Shown here: positions 33,473 to 40,925 of the stretch, one piece after another
Numbering within the stretch: the stretch's first letter is position 1
Layout of the letters: every line of letters begins with the position of its first letter
Assembly (NCBI RefSeq): GCF_005217615.1
Contig: NZ_SZNK01000001.1
Coordinates: forward strand, 701,501-765,500
DNA length: 64,000 nucleotides
Origin: Brevibacillus antibioticus
Lineage (GTDB): Bacteria; Bacillota; Bacilli; Brevibacillales; Brevibacillaceae
Reading direction: 5' to 3'
The notes under the pieces: generated by a model
The model's input: only the letters and a program-made list of their open reading frames with translations
Databases searched by the model: none
What the model was told of the DNA's origin: nothing
Made by a program: the position numbers and the translations under genes

Positions 33473-34510
33473 ATGAAGAAGCGACTGTTCATAGGGGGAG
33501 GAGTTAGCTGTCTCGTCCTTCTGGCATCAATAGTCATCAGTATCTCGATGGGGGCGGCACACCTCCCCATTTCGCAGGTATGGCTCATCCTGCTCCATCA
33601 AATCCCGGGCTTGTCTGAGTGGATCACCGTAACGTGGCCGGAGTCATCTGAGCAAATTGTCATGAAGGTTCGTTTTCCACGCGTTGTATTGGCTGTCTTG
33701 ATTGGGGCCTGCTTGTCACTTGCGGGAGCGGGCTTTCAGGGAGTTTTGCGCAATCCGCTCGCCGATCCGTTTACGATGGGCGTGGCATCCGGTTCTGCTG
33801 TCGGAGCAGCCTTCTTAATCCTTTTTGGCTTGCAAATCAGCTTTTTGGGTGCATGGAGCACGCCTGTCGTCGCTTTTCTTACAGGATTGCTCAGTTTATG
33901 GATCGTACTTGGACTCGCGAACACGCAAGGAAAGCTGCAAACGGAGACCCTGATTTTGTCTGGAGTCGTGGTGCAGGCTTTTCTCGGCTCGCTCGTTTCC
34001 TTTATGGTGTCGCTATCTGATCAGACGGTGAATGAGATCGTATTCTGGCTGATGGGCAGCCTGTCATTTCGCGGCTGGGCCTTTACGTACGTCTTGATAC
34101 CGTACTTGGTCATAGGTGGAATGGTGCTGGTGAGCTATGCGCGTTCCTTGAACCTCTTTGCGTTGGGGGAGCGGCAGGCTGCGCATCTCGGCGTCCATGT
34201 GGATCGAACGAAGCTGGTGGTTTTGGTCATCTCGACTCTCCTGACTGCAGCGGCGGTTTCTATCGCAGGTATTATCGGGTTCGTTGGCTTGGTGGTACCG
34301 CATCTCGTCCGATTGCTAGTTGGTCCTGACTATCGTATTTTACTGCCGATGGCTGCGATCTGCGGTGGTATTTATGTGCTGTGGGCCGACACTCTTGCCA
34401 GAATGCTGCTAAGTCCAACGGAAATCCCGCTCGGTGTCGTGACAGCATTTCTGGGAGCACCGTTTTTCGCCTATTTATTGAAGCAAAATAAACGCTTTAG
34501 GAAGAGGTAA
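33473..34510 (+). CDS. btuC: Cobalamin ABC transporter permease
   Basis: The 345-residue protein has about ten membrane helices of the FecCD/BtuC fold, including VLAVLIGACLSLAGAGFQGVLRNPLADPFTMGVASGSAVGAAF and the coupling-loop glycine region GxxxxRHLGVHV (RQAAHLGVHVDRTK). It forms the channel for vitamin B12 import. The start lies one base after the btuF stop, so the genes are coupled. Neighbours btuF and btuD and the riboswitch name the substrate. Confidence 0.95.
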   Translation: MKKRLFIGGGVSCLVLLASIVISISMGAAHLPISQVWLILLHQIPGLSEWITVTWPESSEQIVMKVRFPRVVLAVLIGACLSLAGAGFQGVLRNPLADPFTMGVASGSAVGAAFLILFGLQISFLGAWSTPVVAFLTGLLSLWIVLGLANTQGKLQTETLILSGVVVQAFLGSLVSFMVSLSDQTVNEIVFWLMGSLSFRGWAFTYVLIPYLVIGGMVLVSYARSLNLFALGERQAAHLGVHVDRTKLVVLVISTLLTAAAVSIAGIIGFVGLVVPHLVRLLVGPDYRILLPMAAICGGIYVLWADTLARMLLSPTEIPLGVVTAFLGAPFFAYLLKQNKRFRKR

Positions 34511-34519
34511 CGTAAGCTT

Positions 34520-35296
34520 ATGATCAATGTGCGCAACTTGCAAAAATCGTATCACGATACGCCAGTTTTGCACGGAATCGATTTTTGCGTGGACAAGGGA
34601 GAATTTTTTGGCATTATCGGACCGAATGGAAGCGGTAAATCCACCTTGCTGAAGATGATTTCAGGAGTCATCAAGGCTGATGCCGGAGACATTTTGCTTC
34701 AGGAGAAAAAGCTTCATTCCTATCCACGCAAAGAGCTTGCCAAAATACTGGCTGTTTTGGAGCAAGAGGGTCTTCCGCCAGTCGGATTCCGTGTTCGAGA
34801 GGTGTTGGAGATGGGGCGCTTTCCGTACCAAAATTGGCTTGGGGAAGAGAAGCAGGATGTCGCATCCTTCATTGATGAAATCGTACAGATGCTCGGTCTT
34901 GAACATTTGGAAGAGCGCACACTGGATCAGTTGAGTGGTGGGGAAAAGCAGCGCGTAGCTTTGGGGAAAGCATTGATCCAAAGACCTCAGGTGCTCTTGC
35001 TCGATGAACCCACGACTTACCTCGATATCGGGTATCAGATTCAACTGATGGACATCGTGCGAAAATGGCAAAAGGCGACGCAGGTGACGGTTATTGCTGT
35101 GCTGCACGATCTGAATCTGGCCTCTATATACTGCGATCGTATCTTGATGCTGCATAAAGGAAAGCAGATAAGCGTCGGTACACCAAAAGACATCTTGCAA
35201 AGTGACAGCATAGAGGCTGTATACGGAACCAGACCGATTGTCATGGAGCATCCTGTTCATCATTTGCCGCAAATTATTTTGCAATCGCAAGTGTAA
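34520..35296 (+). CDS. btuD: Cobalamin ABC transporter ATPase
   Basis: The 258-residue ATPase has Walker A GPNGSGKST (35-43), signature LSGGEKQRVALGKAL (about 139-153), Walker B LLLDEPTTYLD and the switch His in VLHDLNLA. It powers BtuC-mediated uptake of B12. It begins 9 bp after btuC behind GAGGTAACG. Confidence 0.95.
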   Translation: MINVRNLQKSYHDTPVLHGIDFCVDKGEFFGIIGPNGSGKSTLLKMISGVIKADAGDILLQEKKLHSYPRKELAKILAVLEQEGLPPVGFRVREVLEMGRFPYQNWLGEEKQDVASFIDEIVQMLGLEHLEERTLDQLSGGEKQRVALGKALIQRPQVLLLDEPTTYLDIGYQIQLMDIVRKWQKATQVTVIAVLHDLNLASIYCDRILMLHKGKQISVGTPKDILQSDSIEAVYGTRPIVMEHPVHHLPQIILQSQV

Positions 35297-35308
35297 GGAG
35301 ACAGATGC

Positions 35309-35875
35309 ATGATCGTACTGATTACAGGTGGAGCACGCAGCGGAAAAAGCACGTTTGCCGAAAAATACGCAGCTCATTTGGGCTCCTCGGGTGTTTACAT
35401 CGCGACGGCACAAATCACTGATGAAGAAATGGAAGAGCGGATCTTGCACCATCGAGACCGCCGTTTGCAGTCTGGCTTCCCTTGGGAAACGATTGAGGAG
35501 CCGTACGGATTGACGGAATGGCTTGCGAAGCTCGGCGCACAGAAGGATATACAGGAACAACAGACAGTGATTTTGGTTGATTGCTTGATCCTTTGGCTGT
35601 CAAATTGGCTGTTGCATGATGGAGAGGAGCAGCCGTTTGAGCAAGTGCTCCAGCATGTGGATAGGCTGGTAACCAAGCTAAAGAACTACCCAGGTACCGT
35701 TTTACTGGTGACAAACGAAGTAGGCGATGGACTCGTCCCGCAACATCCGTTGGGCCGTATGTTCCGAGACTTGGCGGGGTTGATGAATCAACGCGTGGCT
35801 GCCGCTGCCGATCAAGTTTTTCTTGTCACAGCAGGGATTCCGGTGGAGCTTAAAGGACAAGCCTTCCGATTTTAG
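35309..35875 (+). CDS. cobU: Bifunctional adenosylcobinamide kinase / cobinamide-phosphate guanylyltransferase
   Basis: CobU phosphorylates adenosylcobinamide and then transfers GMP, allowing salvage of imported corrinoids. The 188-residue protein has the P-loop GGARSGKS (6-13), YIATAQITDEEMEERILHHRDRR (about 30-52) with the guanylylated histidine region, and LVTNEVGDGLVPQHPLGRMFRDLAGLMNQ (about 131-159). It is the last gene of the B12-riboswitch operon and ends at a strong terminator. Confidence 0.95.
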   Translation: MIVLITGGARSGKSTFAEKYAAHLGSSGVYIATAQITDEEMEERILHHRDRRLQSGFPWETIEEPYGLTEWLAKLGAQKDIQEQQTVILVDCLILWLSNWLLHDGEEQPFEQVLQHVDRLVTKLKNYPGTVLLVTNEVGDGLVPQHPLGRMFRDLAGLMNQRVAAAADQVFLVTAGIPVELKGQAFRF

Positions 35876-35877
35876 CT

Positions 35878-35917
35878 AGGTGAAAAGACGGTTTCGAGTC
35901 GTCTTTTCACCTTTTTT
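35878..35917 (+). terminator. Terminator of the B12 operon
   Basis: Perfect 13-bp inverted repeat AGGTGAAAAGACG / CGTCTTTTCACCT ending in TTTTTT. Confidence 0.95.
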
Positions 35918-35918
35918 G

Positions 35919-35927
35919 TGATATAAT
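35919..35927 (+). promoter_or_regulatory. Extended -10 promoter of the attenuator leader
   Basis: TGATATAAT is a TGnTATAAT extended -10 element lying immediately after the B12-operon terminator, with no strong -35 box. The predicted RNA start is near 35934, giving a leader of about 220 nt before the YitT-like gene. Confidence 0.7.
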
Positions 35928-35959
35928 ACAAGAAAAGCCATGGAAGGGATCAGGATACC

Positions 35960-36010
35960 ATGCGTCCCCATAGGACGATCTGGAAACGTTTTGACCTCTC
36001 CTACATCTAG
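35960..36010 (+). CDS. Predicted leader peptide of a translational attenuator
   Basis: A 16-codon ORF (MRPHRTIWKRFDLSYI) starts at an ATG behind AAGGGATCAGG and stops two bases before hairpin 1. It is rich in basic residues. Its location, own ribosome site and the following bistable RNA match inducible leader peptides of the erm/cat type. Expression and any inducing drug are not shown by sequence. Confidence 0.5.
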   Translation: MRPHRTIWKRFDLSYI

Positions 36011-36011
36011 C

Positions 36012-36148
36012 TTCGTAGTAGTCGACCGTCACTGAAGACGACTAACCTACTACGAAAGCGAGGCCATATGTATGAGTAGCGACTTATACTTTCGAAGTTC
36101 CTCGGTAGTCGGTTGGTCGTCTGTGCCTAAACCGACAAAAATGCGAGG
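36012..36148 (+). promoter_or_regulatory. Four-segment bistable RNA: candidate erm-type translational attenuator
   Basis: Segment 1 (TTCGTAGTAGTCG, 36012-36024) pairs with segment 2 (36039-36056, with a perfect TTCGTAGTAG/CTACTACGAA 10-bp helix). Segment 3 (36100-36121) pairs with segment 4 (36130-36148) through CCTCG/CGAGG and GTCGGTT/AACCGAC, which hides the ribosome site GAGG before the YitT-like ATG. Alternatively GACGACTAACC (36037-36047) pairs with GGTTGGTCGTC (36111-36121), 11 bp with one G-U, which would free the ribosome site. Confidence 0.6.
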
Positions 36149-36153
36149 AAACC

Positions 36154-36810
36154 ATGATGAGGAGAGCGCTGCAGTTATCTAAGCGTTACAGTATGATTTT
36201 GTTTGGAGCTTGTTTACTTGCTTTTGCGTATTATCACATTAACTTTCAGAACCATTTGTCTGAAGGTGGGTTTGTTGGCTTGGGGTTATTGGCGAAATAT
36301 GCCTTTGACTTGTCGCCAGCGATGGTGATGCTTTTGCTGGATATCCCACTGTTTTTGGTTGCCTGGTTAGTAAGAGGCCGCCAGTTCATTTGGGACACGA
36401 TCTTTGCATCACTTGTTTTTACTGTATTTTACGAGTTGTTTGAACGATTTTCACCGATTGTCATGGATATGAGCAGAATGATGCCGCTGGCGTCTGTCTT
36501 GGCCGGTGTATTGACCGGACTGGGTACCGGATTGGTTCTGCGCTATGGAGCTGCGACAGGTGGAGACGATATTTTCTCCCTGTTGATCAGTAAGTACACG
36601 GGATTGTCCATTGGTACGGTCTTTCTTTTACTGGACGTCATTGTGCTTTGCATGTCGTTCTGGTTCGTACCGATGAAAGAGATGATGTATACCATTTTGG
36701 CCGTTGTCATTTCCAGCCAAGTCATCACCTGGACCGTCAATCATGGTGCAGGAATGGAGGTCATGGAAGAGGAGCACGGGCATGGAAGCGTCTCGATGAC
36801 CCACCGGTAA
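36154..36810 (+). CDS. YitT-family membrane protein
   Basis: The 218-residue protein has about five or six membrane helices and the YitT block GLGTGLVLRYGAATGGDDIFSLLISKYTGLSIGTVFLLLDVIVL (about 121-164). It lacks the C-terminal DUF2179 domain typical of full YitT proteins and ends in a His/Glu-rich tail. Function unknown; the putative drug-type attenuator upstream hints at a stress role. Adjacent ATGs at 36154 and 36157 share one ribosome site. Confidence 0.8.
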   Translation: MMRRALQLSKRYSMILFGACLLAFAYYHINFQNHLSEGGFVGLGLLAKYAFDLSPAMVMLLLDIPLFLVAWLVRGRQFIWDTIFASLVFTVFYELFERFSPIVMDMSRMMPLASVLAGVLTGLGTGLVLRYGAATGGDDIFSLLISKYTGLSIGTVFLLLDVIVLCMSFWFVPMKEMMYTILAVVISSQVITWTVNHGAGMEVMEEEHGHGSVSMTHR

Positions 36811-36854
36811 TGAGTAGATATTCAGTTGAAAAACATGCCTATACAAAAGCAAGC

Positions 36855-36893
36855 AAAAGGCCAAGTCGGTTTTCATGTCGACTCGGCCTTTTG
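36855..36893 (+). terminator. Terminator after the YitT-like gene
   Basis: AAAAGGCC / GGCCTTTT with inner AGTCG/CGACT. Confidence 0.8.
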
Positions 36894-36983
36894 AACGTTT
36901 ATGATCGTTTTTGTACATAATAACCTGCTTTCCTAGTGGATACTAACCAACACAAAAGATATTATCGAAGGAAAGGACCTGCC

Positions 36984-37460
36984 ATGAGCGATCCGTTTTT
37001 TAGCAACTACAAAGCATTCGTTGTCATACCAGCGGATGAGAAGCAAATGGGACCGGAGCCTTTTGACCCGAAGGATTACGTCAGCCATTTCATCTTGACG
37101 TTTTCGTTGTACGATGCGGTTATTTCCTCTTGGAGGGAAGCGACAAAGTATAAAGTGCAGGCAAAAAAAGGTCTGTCGAATGTGATCGATGGTTTCAACG
37201 CCAAACGCCGTGGTACAGCCCGTTTGCATTTGCTGGAAATGGAAGAAGACCAGGTGTATTTCGTCCTGGCCTTGTCGTTGAAAATCCAAAAAGACAATGA
37301 AAAAGCGGTCATGGAGATGATTACCAATCTGCTGGAGAAAGATTTCGCAACGGATTTGTTGATCGGCGAGACCTGGTATCAGATCATTGGTGCCAAAGGG
37401 AAATTCGAGCGTAAGCTGTTCTCGTACAGCGTCCAGCCGTACGATTATCGACCGAAGTAG
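36984..37460 (+). CDS. Conserved hypothetical cytosolic protein
   Basis: The 158-residue product has no signal peptide or membrane helix. It is predicted alpha/beta; a region AKKGLSNVIDGFNAKRRGTARLHLLEMEEDQVYFVLALSLKIQKDNEKAVMEM is amphipathic. No motif is recognised. The ATG at 36984 follows AAGGAAAGGA; an in-frame start at 36936 lies in a leader. Its 3' end overlaps that of the convergent amidase by 16 bp. Confidence 0.7.
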   Translation: MSDPFFSNYKAFVVIPADEKQMGPEPFDPKDYVSHFILTFSLYDAVISSWREATKYKVQAKKGLSNVIDGFNAKRRGTARLHLLEMEEDQVYFVLALSLKIQKDNEKAVMEMITNLLEKDFATDLLIGETWYQIIGAKGKFERKLFSYSVQPYDYRPK

Positions 37461-38554
37461 TCTGCTAGCGCTTCCGTAATCGCCTGCGCAGCTTTGTCCT
37501 GATAGGACGATGTACGGACGATGCCTTCATCCTTTTGATTCGATAGAAAGCCAAGCTCAAGTAAGACGGATGGATCATTGTTTTCGCGTAGAACGTGGTA
37601 ATTACCGAATGAAATGCCATTGCTTCCTAAGCCGATGCCACCTGCCAAGCGAGACTCAATCGCCCGAGCTAACGGCTCGTCTTTGTCTTGCGAATAATAA
37701 AAGGTGAGGGTACCGCTATTTGGTTTCACAGAAGAATTGTAATGGATGCTAATGAAGGCATCCGCTCCCTTTGATTCGCTAAAAGCGACACGCTGAGCTA
37801 GCGAAGGCTTTTCTGTGTCACTCGTCCTCGTCATGAAGACTTGCGCACCCCGCTGTCGCAGCTTGTTGGCGAGCAACATGGACGTTTTGTAATTCAACGT
37901 TTTTTCCATGCTATTCCACTTAGTTCCCTGTGTCCCGACATCGGAGCCACCATGTCCTGGGTCGATGACGATGACTTTTCCTTTTAAGCCTGGCGTTTTG
38001 GAGCTTTTGGACACCGGAGTGCTGGACTTGGCATCGCCAATATAAGTTGCTGACACCCAGCCTGTTTGTCCGCTGGAAGTTCTCGTTTGGACCCAGTCTC
38101 CTTGCTTTTGCAAAATGTCTACACGGGTTCCTCTAGGTAGCGAAAGAATAATTTCATGGCTCGTGCTTGGCCCTTTGCGCATTCGAAGCGAATCCGCCAA
38201 AACCGTGCCTTGTTTGCTTTTGACAGTGGCTGTATTGGCTGGTGAAGAAGCTGAACTCGCATTCGTTACCGCTCCTTTTTGCAAGTAATACCCCGCGACC
38301 CAGCCTACCTTTTGATTGAATCTAATTTTTGCCCAACCGTATGCTTCATCCGTAATCGTCACGACGGCTCCATTCGGCACGGTAGCGACAATGGAAGCAT
38401 TGGGGGCTGGCTCACTGCGAACGTTCAGAGAGGTTGCAACCACTTTAGCCTGGATGACACTTGCTGCTTGCGTCGGTTCCGTAATAAACGGCCATGACAG
38501 ACTAAGCCATAGCCCACATAGGAGAGACGCTTTTTTACATGTTGTTTTCATCAT
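37445..38554 (-). CDS. N-acetylmuramoyl-L-alanine amidase with two SH3b domains
   Basis: The 369-residue protein has a signal peptide (about 1-30), two bacterial SH3 domains (about 35-92 and 112-172; SLNVRSEPAPNASIV and SLRMRKGPSTSHEII), a Ser/Thr linker and an Amidase_3 zinc domain from about 190. Metal ligands fit IDPGHGGSDVG, the Glu in KTLNYK-region, FISIHYNSS and VLLELGFLSN. It cleaves the lactyl-peptide bond of peptidoglycan outside the cell, probably in wall turnover or sporulation. GAGGTAG precedes two adjacent ATGs. Confidence 0.93.
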   Translation of the reverse strand: MMKTTCKKASLLCGLWLSLSWPFITEPTQAASVIQAKVVATSLNVRSEPAPNASIVATVPNGAVVTITDEAYGWAKIRFNQKVGWVAGYYLQKGAVTNASSASSPANTATVKSKQGTVLADSLRMRKGPSTSHEIILSLPRGTRVDILQKQGDWVQTRTSSGQTGWVSATYIGDAKSSTPVSKSSKTPGLKGKVIVIDPGHGGSDVGTQGTKWNSMEKTLNYKTSMLLANKLRQRGAQVFMTRTSDTEKPSLAQRVAFSESKGADAFISIHYNSSVKPNSGTLTFYYSQDKDEPLARAIESRLAGGIGLGSNGISFGNYHVLRENNDPSVLLELGFLSNQKDEGIVRTSSYQDKAAQAITEALADYFGR

Positions 38555-38653
38555 TTCTACCTCTGACTTGGATTAGCTACTATCTCACCTGAACTATCAT
38601 AAGGGAAATGCAGGAAACCGAATAGGGTATGATTTCCTGATTTTTTGGGACAA

Positions 38654-39463
38654 TCAAAGTGAAGTTTCGGTATACCTTGCCAAGGCGTTCGTTGCTGACT
38701 CTGCCATTCGCTGTTTGAGTTGATCGTTTTCTACTACTTTTACCCGCAGGCCGAGAAAACGAATGCGCGATAAAATAAACTCCTGTTCGTCGGATAGAAA
38801 GTGCAGGGTGATCGTGTACACCTGCGATTCTGGGTCAAAAGCGACCTCTTTGTCAAAACAGGAAAAGGCGTACAAGATGCGCTGGAGCTCAGCGTTGTAA
38901 CGAGGGATGACCACAATTTTTGCCATCTGCTTGCGCTGTTGGATCTGTTCCGAAATGGTCGGTAAAAAACTGTCATACCATACATCTTCTATGTAAAGCT
39001 CATCGACGGAGCGAATGAGATGCAGCGGAGTCGTGATCAGGCGATTGGAAGACATGTTTAGCCAGATCAGGTACCAGGCCTTCTTGGCAAGTGAATATTC
39101 CAGCTTGTAGGGAACCCCTCGTTGATTACGAAAAACCGGGCCTTTGTTCGTGGCTGCGGTTATTTTTATGTGATTCTTGCCGAGAATGATTCGTCGCAGG
39201 GTGCGCACGAGTGGACTCCAGAGCTGTTTGGCCTGCGTTTGCGCTTTTTCCACGAATCGTTCTTGTTCGGTCGATTCACTCTCTGGTATGTGTGTTAAAC
39301 GGCGAAGCTTATCGAGAGTAGCAGGCTCGAAAATTTCTGCCGCAGACGGATTCGCCAGCATCAAGGCCAGCCACGCTTTTTCGTGTGAGGTTACCGGATA
39401 AACACCGGCTTCATCCAGCCGCGTCACTAGCTGGTAATTATGTATCTTATCAAACAGATTCAT
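38654..39463 (-). CDS. WYL-domain regulatory protein
   Basis: The 269-residue protein has a winged-helix-like N-terminus with a helical segment, then a WYL-type ligand-binding domain (KLEYSLAKKAWYLIWLN, about 140-156) and a C-terminal WCX-like extension. WYL proteins sense nucleic-acid ligands in RNA/DNA-stress systems. The ATG at 39463 overlaps the end of the upstream WYL gene by 14 bp; GGGAGGAG lies inside that gene. It is the second gene of the operon divergent from rtcB. Confidence 0.8.
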   Translation of the reverse strand: MNLFDKIHNYQLVTRLDEAGVYPVTSHEKAWLALMLANPSAAEIFEPATLDKLRRLTHIPESESTEQERFVEKAQTQAKQLWSPLVRTLRRIILGKNHIKITAATNKGPVFRNQRGVPYKLEYSLAKKAWYLIWLNMSSNRLITTPLHLIRSVDELYIEDVWYDSFLPTISEQIQQRKQMAKIVVIPRYNAELQRILYAFSCFDKEVAFDPESQVYTITLHFLSDEQEFILSRIRFLGLRVKVVENDQLKQRMAESATNALARYTETSL

Positions 39464-40745
39464 AGTAGGCGAGCAGCTCCTCCCATTCTTTTTGGAATTG
39501 CTTGCGAAGAAACAGCGGTTCAAGAACTTCCACGCTCGAACCGAAGCTGCGAATCCACGGAGTAATTTCCATTGTGCTGTTCACGTTTATCTCGTACACA
39601 AAGCTCTCCCGTGATTCCTCTGTCACAATCCCCCATTGCCCTTGTGCCTCCACTCGCTCTTGGATAAAGGAATGCGGCGTGTCGCGAGGCTGAAAAAAGC
39701 GAAGGCGTACGGTTACGAGTTTTCCCGTATCAATCAGCCAACTGTGGGAAATGCGCTCATCTGCACTTGCTTGCAAGGAAGTGAAAATTTCCGGCGTAAC
39801 GGATTTGCCTGTTACGAGCTTGGTCATACCTTCCACGCGGTATTTGCGCAGCGGACCATTGCCGCATCCTTGTGCCAGCAAGTACCATCTGCCGTATTGA
39901 TGATCAAAAATAACCCGGAGTGGGATTACTTTTTGATGTCGGCCGGATGTATCCCGTTGGAAAGCCGGATTTGTATTTTGGGAATCGTAAAACTTTCGAC
40001 GTTTGGGCGTGTAGTAGTGAAACTCAACGATTTTTCGCTGACGAATGGCTTCCGTGAGAAGCAAGGCTTGATATTCATCGAGAATACGTGAGACGAAATG
40101 ATATTTGTATAAAAATGCAGATGCATCGGTTAGCTTCAAGCGATATTTGAGATAACGCTTAACTTTTTCCTGTAGAAGATAACCTGGGACGGCCGGTAGC
40201 TGTGTATTGGCCATGAAGTCGATGAAATCATACAGATCCAATAGCTCGTCGTCCGTCAGCGAATCCAGTAGCTCACCGTCCAATTGATAAACGTACGGTC
40301 TGACCTCACTAACATTTTTTATCGCACCAATTTCTTCGAGGTATTTCATGTCCTGGCGAATTGTTTTTTCATCCGGCTCTGTATCCACAAACGTCTCCAG
40401 TAATTCTTTAATGGAGAGAGGCTGTTGTTTGAGCTTTTCCAAGATGTGCGACAGTCGCTCTACTTCCGAATCCTTCAATGATTTGGCATGGTACAAAAAC
40501 ATCAAGAAATTGTCTGTTACCTCAAAATAGTTGTAACGAAGCTGCGCGTAATACTCTTTTTTCTCCTCATCGCCGACATGCTGATAAAAGGTCGATTGGA
40601 TGTCCTTCAGCTTTTTTATTGTTTTATCAAGCGTATGAACGGAGATCCCGAGTCGCTCGGCTAACTGCTGCCGATTGTAGGCACCAGCGGTCAGAAAGAG
40701 GAGACGAAGCAATTGCAGCTCTTTGTCAAAGCTTTCGCGTGCCAT
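39450..40745 (-). CDS. WYL-domain transcriptional regulator
   Basis: The 431-residue protein starts with an HTH_11-type DNA-binding domain (about 8-50: LLFLTAGAYNRQQLAERLGISVHTLDKTIKKL) and carries a WYL domain (DHQYGRWYLLAQG, about 285) plus a C-terminal WCX region. AAGGATGAG precedes the ATG at 40745. It lies divergent to rtcB across about 180 bp with an inverted repeat, so it probably controls rtcB. Ligand is unknown; RNA ends are a fair guess. Confidence 0.87.
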   Translation of the reverse strand: MARESFDKELQLLRLLFLTAGAYNRQQLAERLGISVHTLDKTIKKLKDIQSTFYQHVGDEEKKEYYAQLRYNYFEVTDNFLMFLYHAKSLKDSEVERLSHILEKLKQQPLSIKELLETFVDTEPDEKTIRQDMKYLEEIGAIKNVSEVRPYVYQLDGELLDSLTDDELLDLYDFIDFMANTQLPAVPGYLLQEKVKRYLKYRLKLTDASAFLYKYHFVSRILDEYQALLLTEAIRQRKIVEFHYYTPKRRKFYDSQNTNPAFQRDTSGRHQKVIPLRVIFDHQYGRWYLLAQGCGNGPLRKYRVEGMTKLVTGKSVTPEIFTSLQASADERISHSWLIDTGKLVTVRLRFFQPRDTPHSFIQERVEAQGQWGIVTEESRESFVYEINVNSTMEITPWIRSFGSSVEVLEPLFLRKQFQKEWEELLAYYESV

Positions 40746-40792
40746 TACACTCATCCTTATTCATTCGTCATTTCTTTCCAAATTAGTCCTCA

Positions 40793-40842
40793 TATTACGA
40801 AGAGGCTGAAGAGAAGTCAATGAGAAAGTGAGGTTCGTAATA
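40793..40842. promoter_or_regulatory. Inverted repeat between the WYL genes and rtcB
   Basis: TATTACGAA (40793-40801) and its exact reverse complement TTCGTAATA (40834-40842), 32 bp apart, in the divergent promoter region. Candidate operator for a WYL regulator. Confidence 0.6.
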
Positions 40843-40925
40843 CTTTTGCCATGTTCAAATCATATGTGCGGATGGAAAATAAGGGTATGAAAAACAGCGC
40901 AGGCTGTGAGCGACAGGAGAAATGG

